Source: Copromyces sp. CBS 386.78 (lineage: Eukaryota > Ascomycota > Sordariomycetes > Sordariales > Sordariaceae). Taken from it: a stretch of DNA of 64,000 nucleotides. The notes beneath the pieces were generated by a model, which saw only the letters and a list, made by a program, of their open reading frames with translations, did no database searches and had not been told where the DNA came from. The position numbers and the translations under genes are program-made. Location of the stretch: NCBI GenBank assembly GCA_030685235.1, contig MU839081.1:186001-250000 (forward strand). The letters run 5' to 3'. Numbering within the stretch: the stretch's first letter is position 1; every line of letters starts with the position of its first letter. Shown here one piece after another: positions 21,040 through 32,158 of the stretch.

Positions 21040-24000
21040 TTATTCATCAACATAAAAATCCTCATCATCATCCCCCAACTCCTCAATCCTCAAACTCCCA
21101 TCAATCACATCCTTCCCTCCCTGGCCCTGCACCTCCACCTTTATCTTTCCCTCATCCTTGTATAAATCCTCATCCATATCCTCCTCCGCAACCTCCTGCA
21201 CATCCGACAACCAAGGCTTCCTCGCCACCTTTTGCCTCTCAGGCTTTCCTACTCTCAGTCTTGAGCTAGGCTTCCTCACCGGCCGCCCAATATTGTCGGG
21301 TGGTGTGTTTCCAGGACTGATATCCATATCCATATCCATATCTCCAGGGCTATTTCCAGCTCCAGCTCCAGGTCCAGCTCCAAGGGATCCAAACAGCCCC
21401 TTGCGTTGCGAACCGCCCAACACCAACGCCATAGGGTTGATATTCACGTTATCATGCTGTAAGCCCTTCTTTATCGTCTCTTCCGTAACCACCGGCGTCC
21501 CACCCATGCCCATGCCCATGCCCATGCCCATTCCCATCCTTGGGTTTGAGCTGGCCCCCTTCCTGCTTGTTCTGGTGGGGGATTTCGCTCCGGAATTAGC
21601 ACGGGAACGGCCCGGGCGGGCGCCAGCTCCCACTCCGGAGCCATTACTACCAGCGCGTGGACGACCGCTAGATCCCGATCCAGAGCCGGAGCCTGGGTTT
21701 CGGTCGGGGGTAGACATGGAGCCAAAGAGAGAGTCAGATCCGGAACCGGGACTTGGGCCGGAGCTGGAGCCTGAGCCGGGACTTGGACGAGAAGCGCCAC
21801 GAGGTTGCGGGTTGAAGGTTGGATTGAGCGTGTTTCCCTTTGGGGTGATGTTGGACGAGCCGACGACGTTGGGGTTAAAATTGCTGTGCCTTTTGGCGGT
21901 GTTGGGATCGAATCTCTGCATAGGCTTCACTGGTTGGAAGCTCACGTTTGAGGGGACGTTGGAGGCAAGGTTGGAGCTAGAGCTGAGGATCGAGCCAATT
22001 TTCGAGTTGGAATCGAGGTTCTTCATAGGCCTGAGGTCGAGTCTGGGTGCTGGAGCTGTGGAGGTAGAAGCGAAAGCAGAAGAACTAGAAGAAGCAGCTG
22101 CGGAGCCAAAAGGGGCAGTGGAACAAGAAGTGGAAGAAGAGGAAGTAGTACGCTTCGGATCAAGCCGAGTTGTATCCTTTGGAGCTGGAGGCCCAAAAGG
22201 ATCATCACCCACGGTAGTAGCAGAAGTGGGAGGTGTAGCAGGCCGAAGCTTGAGTGTGGGAGGTTTAGGTCTAGCAAGTACCAGAGCCATGGGGTTTTCA
22301 TCAATGATGTTTTCCGTTTCGAGTTTCGTTTCCTCGTGCTTGCGGCTTGGAGTGCTTGGAACTCGTGTTCTCGATGTAGATGAGCGACGCGGTCGTCCGG
22401 TTGTGGCAGTTGAAGTTGAAGGGGCACGAGTACGAGACGAAGAGCCAGCGCGTTGACGACCACTGGGACCGGAAGCAGAACCAGCACGAGTCCTTCCCCG
22501 ACCTTGTCTCTCCATTCCCGCGTCGCCTTTATCTCTTTCCTCTTTCTCCTTTTTGGCTCTGGCCCGCCGTATCTCCTCTAGCTGCCTAGCCGTTTTCTGA
22601 GCGGCAGTTTCTCCCACCGGTTCCTTGACCTGTTCCTTGCCCTGGCCCTCCTGCTCTCTTCTAAGCCTCTCATGTTCGGTCCGCTTCTCCTCTGGCCTCT
22701 GCGCTCTTCTTGCCGCCCTCATCTTGGCGATGTCGAACTCCTCCTCCGCTTGCTTCGCCTCTGTTAGTGTAGTTCCCAATTTAGGCTTCCTTGGACTTAT
22801 AAACAGGTCGGCATAGTTCTCCTTCTTTGTCACGTCCTTCACCTTCAGCTTCGCTTCTTCCACGTATCTCGCACGTGCCCGTGTTTCTTCCGTCTCCGAA
22901 TCTGCTCCCATGTCCATATCATCCATGTCTATTTCAGGTCCCATATCCATTGGAACAGTCCCTTCTACCGGGGGTCGGGGAGCAAACGGGTTATCATAGC
23001 CCATGCCATCAGGCTCGTCCAGATCCATCGCATTCAGACTGACACGCCTCGGCTCCCCCGTCATCTCCACCTCCATGGTATCCGTCTTGGACCAAAACTG
23101 CTCCCTGAAATACCTTTCTTCCCACGCCCTATGATGCGCCAACACTCTATCCTGCTGCTCCAACTGCTCTTTAACTCTGCGTTCCGCTTCCTTGGTTTCA
23201 ATCTCAACCCTCTTCACCCCTACCCTTCGTTGATGCTCTTCCTCCAACAGCTGCACCAGCTGGGCATTACTCCACTTGTGCTCCTTGCCCAAATCCTGGG
23301 ACTGACCTGCTTGTGCAGATGACGGCATGGACAACTTCGCCCACTGTCCTAGATCCGCGAGTAAGACGGGGTCATACCGGCCAAGCATCATCTCGAGTGT
23401 GTAGATGATACCCGGGTGCACGCCGCTGTGCCTGGGTGCAGTGATATCCTTGGTCCATGTCTTGTGGCCATCCTCCAGCTCGTCAAGCAGCTGAGCAGAG
23501 CTTTTGCCTGCTTTGTTCTCCACCTTCATCTCGTACGAGTAAAACTCCAGGAGCAGCCTGAAGTCGTAGCGGGTGAGTAAGGTCACCACGGCGGCGATGT
23601 CAGCCGTGAGGCCAAGGAGGCTACGGATGGCAAGAGCGGGATTCTTGGCTTGTTCGTGTTGCTGGTTGCCTGATTCGAGGGCATCCAGGAGTTGGGGAAC
23701 CGATTTCACGATATTCTCTGGCTGGATAAGCCAGACGTAGAAGCTGTCGAGTAGCTGGCGGTCGTAGTGTGGGAAGTACGTGTACAGCTTGGTAAGATCG
23801 GGCGGTGGTCGAGAGGAGAAGGTGCTAAGTCGGAATGGCACTCGCGGAAGCAGAGCTGTCGAGGCTGTTTGGCCTTGGAATGTCTCTGCTTCTTCCAACT
23901 CGCCGCACAAAGCTTCAAAGGCCTTGCCCACTGGAGGAATGACAACTGGGCAATTGGGAATTGGAGGTTGCAATGGTCGAAGGATGCTTAGGCTCGGGAG

Positions 24001-25785
24001 TTTGCGTATCATTCTTTTCTGGCAAAACAATGTTATCAGTTGTAGTTGCGGCCGTGGTAGGGTTAGATGGGGATACATACCGAGTAGTGTATGTCACTGG
24101 AGTAGTGGGCTTGGGTGCCGGCGTCGGAGTAGTTGGCTTGGGTACTGGTGTTGGCGTTGGTGCTACAGGCTTCGTCGCCTTCGCATTCTCCGTCTTACTC
24201 TTTGCTTCCTCAGCCTTTACACGCTTGGTGCTTGGTGGCTGTGGGCCATCATCGTCATCGTCGTCATCGATAACAATGGGTTGGAGGGGATTTTCATATC
24301 CAACCACTCTGTAGATATGACTTTCCGTAACCCCACCATGATGGCTATTTCTAGGTAGCGACAATGAAGATGGAAGGGAGTTCAACGGTGCCCGCCAGTG
24401 GTGAGATACGCCATCCTCAGGTCTGTTGTGCTCTGCCGTCATGAGCTTGTACATCTTGGTGGACGCCAGCGTGAGGCGTGGAAGACGGAACTCGTACGAC
24501 AAATACTCGTTCGGAAGCATCGGTCGATAATGATTTTCCCGCTGTTGTTCGTCACAGCAGTGTCAGCTTGCGTTGCTCAAAGGTCGCGAACCTTAGGGTA
24601 ATGTCACGGAGGTGTAAGTGGACGTACCGCATAGCAAAGAAATATGTGTCGACTGTTGTAGGCTCCAAAAGTCTTCATGTCATAGACCTTGTTATAGTAC
24701 GCAACAGTCTTTGTTCCGTCGTACTTGTAAAGAACAAGAAAAACTTGGTAGAGATCAGCGGTCAAATAGCACGGGTCTTGATTCACCCAGAGGCCCGGAA
24801 TGTGCAGTGCCTCCCAGAGGTTGAAATTTCCTTGATAGTCTGCACCCTCCCCGCCAATTCCGAGTGCCATGGACTTGAATTTCGTTTTCATCATTTTCTT
24901 ATAGAAATCGTGGCGAGGATGGTGGGGGTTGTTGAGGATGGTCTCGAGATACCAGAGGTGTTCCGCCTTGACGAGTAACCAAAAGTTGGCACTGCCGTAG
25001 ATCAGTAGCGCGATGGAAGCCCAGTAACAGTGCCCATGTTCCATATGTTTGCCATTCTTGCCCTCATCATTCCACTGGTTTGGATGCATCACGAAGACAA
25101 CCTTTTCGACCATGGGGAAACCCTTGTAAAGCACAGCGGGAGGCTTTTGGACGTTCTTATGCTCTCGCCCGTGGGCTTCGAAGTATTCCGACCAATCCCA
25201 GTCTGCGAGCATAGTCGCCATGTCTGGATCGGCAATTGGAACCGGAGGATCTAACCTACCTCTACGGTAGCGGTCGAGGAAATTCGTAGTCGCAGCGAGC
25301 TTGTACCTGCGAAAGTGAAAATCGATAGACCGTCTATATCCCAGTTGCTTTCTGATAGCTGTAAAGTTGAGGCTGGATGTAAGCCTGACCGGTTCGGAAT
25401 CAAGACTAGATGCCTTCCTCTTGACGGCCCCTGTGCTCGTAGTCGGAGTGCTGGGCTTCCCTTGGACCTCGGAAACAGTAGTGGTCTTTTTAAACGGAAG
25501 CGGCTTGACTTTGATCGCCTCGCCGTCATCGCCGTTGTCATTACTGGTCCACTGGGCCTTCTTTTTCGCTCCCGGGCGCTCCCATATCTCGACCGTCACA
25601 ACAGGGGCAGCAGCATCCTTCGGATCGACAATCGGTTCCGCGCGTTTGATCGTTTTGAGTTCATCGTAATATAATATCTCTGACCTCTCCTTCTCGCTGT
25701 AACTGGACCACTGGGACGTGGCAGATGTGGGCATGCCCAAGCCGGAGCCGGCCTGCGACTCTTCAGCGGACTGTTTTGGTGGCAT
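21040..25785 (-). CDS. Large protein with N-terminal possible OTU-like/cysteine-peptidase-like domain and disordered tail
   Basis: Three exons (25785-24628, 24541-24081, 24013-21040) give 1530 aa. Intron 1 (GTACGT...AACAACAG) and intron 2 (GTATGT donor) keep frame. For intron 2 the frame demands the AAAAG acceptor, 6 nt beyond a better-looking CAG, so that join is less certain. Residues about 220-420 form a compact, aromatic-rich domain with GHCYWASIALLIYG (Cys253), WEALHIPG, an acidic ADLYQVFLVLY segment and YNSRHIFLCY (His380). The order Cys near a helix, then a hydrophobic strand pair, then His before a strand resembles OTU-type cysteine peptidases, but no family is identified with confidence. 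The C-terminal about 800 residues are disordered: charged coiled-coil-like blocks (EEIRRARAKKEKEE), Ser/Arg repeats, a (Met-Gly) run and DMDMDMD runs. It may bind nucleic acid or act in ubiquitin handling; function is unknown. Confidence 0.65.
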
Positions 25786-27326
25786 TATTGGTACGTATTG
25801 TTACGAGGATTCGAAGCGCAGAAATTTCGGAAAGGGCATTCATTTCCAGTCAGACAGGATGTTCACCGAACGGTCGCGATGTGTTGTTCATAAGTAGTAG
25901 GTATCGGGAGTCGACTGGAACGAGCGACGGCCCCCCTCGCCTTGTTCACTACCACATCTTTCTGATGAATGGATTCCATTGTTGTTCGAGTAACCCGGTG
26001 ACAAACAAAGATGGGAGCCATTGTCTTTGACCGCTCGACTGATCGTGAAGGTGGGTGGCTGTTGTTCAAAGGGTGCATCTTGGCCCTCGTCCGGATTTGG
26101 CATGTTGGAACGTGTCGTCGAGTACGAACAATGGAAATGGTGGAACAAAAGTCGGCTTATCTCACGCTTGGTTAACAAAAGTGAGCGTGTTCAACAAAGG
26201 CCAGTGGATGTCGAGGGGTGGGGCTCGAGTCGGGGTTTGCTGACAGCGGCAGGCAACGCGGAGGTGACAACTGGGCACTATGCGCTAATATGATTGGTCC
26301 AGAAGGGCATCAAACCGCCCAAATGGGAAAGTGTACGGTTGATGCTGACGCTACACCCGAATAAGTGGTCGTAAGAATGGATTATTATTGAGATTACAAT
26401 GATTCGAAAAGACATTGGCCAGAGACTTTTGGGAATTCTGCCCTTGGGGAATGACAAATCTGGCTTTCGAGGTATATCAAACATTGACCATAACGTGTTC
26501 GGTATGTTTTGACGGCCATTCGACCCCTTATTCACTTGAACCCTCGTTACAGAGAGAAAAGTTTCCATGGTCTTCAACTTCCACTTGCGGGCTTCTGGGC
26601 GATATCTATCCCGAACTAACTGCTCCAAACCTCACAAAAACGAGGGGATAATAGCTAGGTACGAATCGGAAAGGCATCAACAAGATGCAACCTGGCATAT
26701 TAAATTTCCGAAACAGCATATTTAAGCCAAGTTTCGGCTTGGTTATAGAGCGAAACGAATCAGTTAGAGATGAAAACGCCTGGGCAGGCTGGTCTGAGGT
26801 CTCGCGTTAATAAACAAACTAGTATTAGATTGTACACTGGAACTTGCGTTATACTATACACCTTTCCCTGCCTATATGCCACGGCTTGCGAGAGCATAAG
26901 GTATTGATAGATATTTATTCAGAGTCAATTCAATACTACACCATCCTGTCCATGGAAAAAAAAAAAAAAAAAAGGGTGAGAAAAGAAAAAACGTTCTCAA
27001 CACCTTGTCCTCGGGCCAAATTTTATTTTTCAAAGAATAATGAAGTCCCGTCCTTTCAACTCCCAGCAGACCAAAAACATCAACACCAATCCAGAAGAAT
27101 CATTTTACCTCGCCAGTGTCTAAACTCCAGAAGCCACGGCAGGTTTGACGCCAAAAATGACAGACAAAACACTTCATGCTTCGTTGGATACCAGACATCG
27201 TGTACTGTTGACCACTGCCCCCTTCCCCGCCCTGCATCCTCCCGTCAACAAGGGAGGTTTTTTCCTTTCCGCCACGGCCCCTTCACAAGTACGAGGGGGC
27301 TGCATCTCCAAAATGAAAGCACAGGA
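25786..27326. other. Intergenic region
   Basis: The 1.5-kb stretch between two minus-strand genes holds the promoter of the gene starting at 25785 and the 3' flank of the zinc-finger gene. A run of 18 A is at about 26956-26973. Open frames here are short and unconvincing. No RNA gene was recognised. Confidence 0.55.
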
Positions 27327-29147
27327 TTAGACGCCTGAGACCTCGTGCACATTGGCTATATGTTGCTGCAAATATTCAGCGCTGGAAGCGACATACAAGC
27401 ATCCTTTGAAGGAACAGGTATATCCGTCCATCATTTGCGTCCAGTTCGGCTCATCATGATGCTTCCCGGTAACGTGCGACGCCATTTGTGATTTACCGAA
27501 GGCCTCCCCACAGCCTGCAAAAGGACATAGCAAAACCGGGGCAGGACATGCCCAGGCTATATGCTCGGCTCGTTTCTCACGTGTGGAAAACGCGGTGGAA
27601 CAGGCTGGGCATTTGAACACGGTAAAGACCACCTTGTTCATGGGCTGTGACTTGGAAACCGTTTTGTTCTTCTTGTGGCTCTTCATGTGCCTCTTGAGCT
27701 CCTCCAACGTGTTCTGCGGCTTTTTGCAATCATTCAATGGGCACGGAAAGTCCTCCCCTAATACCGGTAGAGCCTCACAATCCCAGGGTTGCATGAATTC
27801 GTGCGTCCGCACCATGTGTATCTCGACTCGAGTTTTGCATGCGGCTGCGGGTTGTAGATCACCTCCTTGTACAAGTACTGTACAACCCTCTTCCGGGCAC
27901 GCCCATGCCCACGAAGACTTCTAGGCTCGAGAAACGGGGAAGTGGCTACTTTTGTGGGAAAATAGGGCCCTCTTGCCGGGAAAAGCGTATTCGCACCAGC
28001 AGCAACCAAGAAGTTGATCGGGTTTTTCAAGACAGCCCCCCTAATGGTCTATCCTATGTGTTGATAGGTCATAGCTTGTTATAAACTCCGCCCCGCAAGT
28101 TACACATTTCCAGACTCCAGCAGTGTCAGCGACAAAGCCGACATTTCTGTCTTCGATTGGGTGTCCTTGGGCATCATGGTCCGCTGCTTCGGCTGTTTCT
28201 ACAGACCCGGAAGCCTTGTCGTCATGTTGACCTTCCACGTTGAATGACTCCACAAATGGCTCGCCCGTAAATGGGCTACCTTCAGGAGCTACCACATTGC
28301 TTTGAAGGTTGAGTGGTTCTTTCTGACCCCGCTCTTTTAGCACCTGGCCATGACCGTCACTTCCTGCCATGTGCCTTTTCTGGGAGCCGTTTTGCCCTGG
28401 CTCCTGAGTATGGAGATGCTTGTTACCTTGGGAGGCATCAAACTTTCGCTTTCCCAGTATTGGGCCCGTCTCTCCCGCCGTCTGCGCCCAAGGCTGCTGG
28501 TAGCTGGCGCTGGAATTTTGTTCGAGGCCAAGTTGCTGTTGTTCTGTGAATGCTGCAGAAGGTAGGATTGGGTTGGAATGCAGCGGCTGTGGCATAGGGA
28601 CATAATTGCCAGGCGGTAACTGTTGATGAAGAAGGTGTGCGTCCTGATTGTTCCCTGCGCTTTGTCCAGCACCCATTGCTCCTCCAGATACTGGGTCGTC
28701 CAAGTCCCCATACCAATCGGGTTGAACCACCGGCTGGCCAGTTGCCTGGGAAGTGCCATTCATAGGCAAAAAGCTGTTGCTGGGAGAAAAGTCAGCCAGG
28801 TTGGCCATTCCCGTGCCATAGAATGACATATCGAAATTGTCCTGGTTCGGAAAAATCGCAGAGGTATTGGCTGCCTGTTGCATGTGGCCACCTGGCTGAC
28901 TCGGCCAACCGTTAAAACTCGAACCGGTCGGGTCATCAAAGGTAGTTGTTGAGGGCTGTTCAAAGCCTTGGAAGTTTGGATCCTGGAAGTCGAAGTTGCC
29001 GAGTAATGGCTCAAAGCCTTGGAAGTTTGGATCCTGGAAGTCGAAGTTGCCGAGTAATGGCGGTATATTCTGCTCATCTCCGTTCCCTTGCTGCTGCTGG
29101 CCGGGCGAAGACCCTGCTAGGCCATCATGGTTCGGATGCTGAGACAT
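27327..29147 (-). CDS. C2H2 multi-zinc-finger protein frame interrupted by two in-frame TAG codons
   Basis: From ATG 29147 to the stop at 27327 one frame runs 606 codons, broken only by TAG at codon 369 (28043-28041) and TAG at codon 409 (27923-27921). Residues 1-345 are Gln/Pro/Asn-rich and disordered, with a duplicated 17-residue unit. Finger 1 (codons 348-368, CVTC...HRIDH) ends exactly at the first TAG. Finger 2 (codons 382-402, CCWC...HKSSH) lies between the TAGs. Five further C2H2-like or C2HC-like units follow: CPEEGC...HMVRTH, CPLNDC...HMKSH, CPAC..., CPFAGC...HVTGKH and CSFKGC...HIANVH. Fingers 1 and 2 fit C-x2-C-x3-F-x5-L-x2-H-x3-H exactly. Read as it stands, the product is 368 aa. 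A GTAACT donor (28103) with a CTAG acceptor (27921) could remove 183 nt in frame, losing fingers 1 and 2 and both stops, but the donor is poor and no branch site is visible. The protein is probably a DNA-binding nuclear factor. Confidence 0.7.
28960..29061. repeat. 51-bp perfect tandem duplication inside the zinc-finger gene
   Basis: Two copies of a 51-bp unit (28960-29010 and 29011-29061) are identical and keep the frame, duplicating a 17-residue segment (PLLGNFDFQDPNFQGFE) near the N-terminus. Perfect identity suggests a recent duplication. It is below the length that normally triggers RIP. Confidence 0.9.
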
Positions 29148-29780
29148 TTCGCGTGGGCAGTAATCGATAACTGTCGAGGAAGTCGAACAAGTGCGATCGA
29201 AGATAGATGGACAGTAAGACGGCTGAGGTGTGGGATATGGCCTGTTGATGAAATTAAGAACCTGAGAAGAATGCTGATATTAAAAAGTCAGTTGGGAAGC
29301 TGAAACATTGCCTCGGGGACTGGAGTTGTACTTATATACGGCGTATGACAGAAGCAGATCCCCTTGAAATCACGTCATGAGCAAGTCCTCTCCTTCCATC
29401 ATTAGCATCTTATCTCCTGCCGTACTGGTTAGGTAATTTGACTTTAAACGGAAAGTGAAGGGAGAGGCGGGGGCACCTCTAGTAACGATTCCCACAGGGG
29501 ACATAATAAATGGAGGAAACAGAAAGGTGTTTTCCATGCAGTACACTGGTATGCTACTATGCCTGGACGCGAAAGCAGGTAGTAGCTGCTATCTTTGGAA
29601 CATGCAGAAGAGGGAGAACAGAGGCAGGTACATGGATGATGACATATTCTCGGCACGAAAGTGAATATTTGGTAAAGATCTAGTTTGCTGGCCAGCCGTA
29701 TAACAAAAGGCATCTGGACTTGACAGGCCGGAAAAAAAAAAAGAAAAAAAGAAAGGTTTACCGTAGGAAGATCGAGCTCC
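29148..29780. other. Intergenic region between minus-strand genes
   Basis: This 630-bp stretch contains the zinc-finger gene promoter and the 3' flank of the mannose-6-phosphate isomerase gene, with an A-rich run (about 29732-29755). No gene is seen. Confidence 0.6.
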
Positions 29781-31086
29781 TCAAACAACCGCCATGTGAA
29801 TCTGCATCCCCTTATCAGTCTTCCAGACAACCGCAGTCTCGGGTGCCACAAAGAAGATAGATCCCTCCTTCAAGTCAAATGTCTTGCCATCGGCCAACAT
29901 GGTGCCTTGGCCGCTGGTAACAATCAACACGCTGGGCCCATCGCTCGGAGCAATCTCGTCGCTCTCGCCGGGTCCTAGGTCAGCCTTGAGCATATCGAAC
30001 TCGCTCATGGGCGGCTTATACACGACGGTGCGCCCCTCCTTGCTCTTCTCGCTCTTGTTGCTCGGTAGCAGCATGTCTGCCGCGGTATGCCCTTGGAACG
30101 TCAGCGTGTCGGCAAACAAGTCGTAACTGTTGCGGTCGGCGGGAGGACAGAAGCCGGCGTTGAGCACATTGTTGCTGCGGGCCATGCACTCGACAATGTC
30201 ACCCGACAGGTAAGCGTGGATACCGTCGGCGGGGATGTAAATGGAATCACCGGGCTGGAGCACCATAAAATTCATGCAGAGGAGAGCGACGAGAGTTCCG
30301 GGATCCTTGGGGCCGTACTGGTCCTGCAGACGAGGAATCAGATCGGGGATGTAGTCGTTCTTGGGCCCGAGCTCTTCCTTGGAGGTCTTGAGGAGGGACT
30401 GGGCGATGTTTTGGACGCTGCCCTCTTCGGCCTTGAGCAGACTTTTGGTGATGTCTCGGAGGGTGGCGTCGGTCCAGGTGTCGGTGGTCCCTGGGGGAAC
30501 AAACTGGCGGAGGAAGGGAAGCTGGAAGAGAGGCACAATGTCGGAGAGAGGCTTCCAGCCGGCAAAGACCTCGAACTTGGACAGGGCCACGGCAATTTCG
30601 GGCTTGTGGTTGGGATCGGTAAAGTTTTGGGGGTCCTTCTTATGGAGCTTTGTTGCGAGCTCCTTATTGGGGTGGATTTGGAGGGGCAGGGCTTTGGCAA
30701 TGGAAAGGATCTGGGAGGGGTGGGAATGGAAGTCAGCACAGACGGTTCAATTGGGTTGGGAGTACGCATAGGTATTGAACCCATACCTTTGGCAAATATG
30801 GGAGTTGGCCGTCGAGATTCTCAATGACCTTCTTGCCCAGTAGCGTCTCCTTGTTCTTTTCGAGAATGTCTTTCAGGGGTTCTCCCGTATCGAACTTCTT
30901 TGCAGGGAAGTCGGGATAATCGCCGAACCACATTTCCGAGTAGAACTCGTCATCTTTGATGTGGAAGCTTTTGTCGGTCTTTGCGCATAGTTGGGCAGCC
31001 AGAGACTCCTTTCCCTTCTTGCCCCAAGGATAGTTGTTGCAGGAGCCTGTGAGCTGGAAGACGCGTTCGGGAGTGGTGGCGGTCAT
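29781..31086 (-). CDS. Mannose-6-phosphate isomerase (type I, zinc-dependent)
   Basis: Two exons (31086-30787 and 30710-29781) joined by a GTATGG...CCCAG intron with a CTGAC branch site give 409 aa. The enzyme interconverts fructose-6-phosphate and mannose-6-phosphate in the cytosol and feeds GDP-mannose for protein glycosylation and cell-wall mannan. Family motifs are the YPWGKKGKESLAAQL start, WFGDYPDFPA, and the zinc ligands Gln111 and His113 in LQIHPNK, Glu138 in KPEIAVAL and His265 in PADGIHAYLSGD. Arg278 lies in the conserved ECMARSNN motif. Length is normal for the family. The start at 31086 is the only in-frame ATG giving the expected N-terminus; the frame upstream opens with TTG only. 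It is divergent from the membrane-protein gene at 32159. Confidence 0.96.
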
Positions 31087-32158
31087 GGTGTAGTGGTCTC
31101 GTAGGTGTACGTTTAGAGGATGTTTTGAGCGGCAATGGTGATTCAAGTATAGCTAGAGTCTTCACTTTGAGGGTTCGATGGCTGTTCTCGGGCAACGACA
31201 AAATGTCTATGTCGTCACCACCTCTGCCCGTGCCTATCTGTAAGTGGGGCCAGGAGATCAGTGCTTAACAATTATGGACTTGGCATCATCAGATGAACCG
31301 TAGGTGCACATTCTCAGCATGGTGTTCATCACATCTTCAAGGGGAAAAAACAGTCCATTGTGCGCTCCATATGCTCCCTATTCAACCACCACTTGTCAAT
31401 TCCAAAATCCTTCAAGTTGGAGTGCAACGAGAGGCATCGCTTGCAGGCTGTTGTCCATGTCTTGTTAAGATGCTTTGCTGACCGGTGGGGGGTTCCTTGC
31501 AGCTGGCGGCCGCTTGTTGCAGCGGCTTGGCATGACGTATAAGTGTTAGTACAGCCCGATGCTTGTTTGCCAGGCGAGAGAGAGACGACAAACAACAAAA
31601 GGACTTGTCCTCATGAGGATCCAGATCAGATGGCTTTTTGAATGCAATTCCACGTGGAAAGAAGAAACAGAGAACAAGTAATCCGGGTCGATGGAGAAGC
31701 CGTTGCGATACGAAGCTGGATCGAGGTTGGCATTTTGCACATCTGCCAGCCTTTGCACTAACACAGCCCAGCGTCGTCACAGTGGCAGGTCCCCCCAGCG
31801 GTCCGCCTTTTCTTGATGTCATAAGTCCCGTCCACCCTTTCCCGGAACCAAGTCGTTCTTGTCCAACCTGAGACTCCCATCCCATCGTCATCATCTATCT
31901 CTCCCGGAATGCTGAGATCCCTGATGCCCCGCCCATTACTTGCATCCCATGCGTCTGGACTCTTCCATCAAAATAACCTAACCACAAGCAGAAGACTTGG
32001 TTCCAAGCTTCCATAGATTTTCAACTAAACCTCCCACCCATCAAACCCGGTACCGTGGTTCTCGTCACCTCAAACTTTATTAATTCCCCGGATATTACAA
32101 CGCCTTCAACAATCAACTACCTTAGCACAACAACCCTCGACGTGGTAGTGGTAACAAC
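31087..32158. other. Divergent promoter region
   Basis: The 1.07-kb stretch between the isomerase gene (minus) and the DUF3292-like gene (plus) must carry both promoters. The part next to 32159 is a CA/CT-rich leader with few G, typical of fungal 5' untranslated regions. Overlapping open frames near 31329-31894 on both strands are not convincing. Confidence 0.6.

Noticed and set aside
21158..22456. A 432-codon plus-strand frame opposite the 1530-aa protein.
   Set aside because: Pro/Glu/Leu-rich mirror of a low-complexity coding tail; no start context or splice logic.
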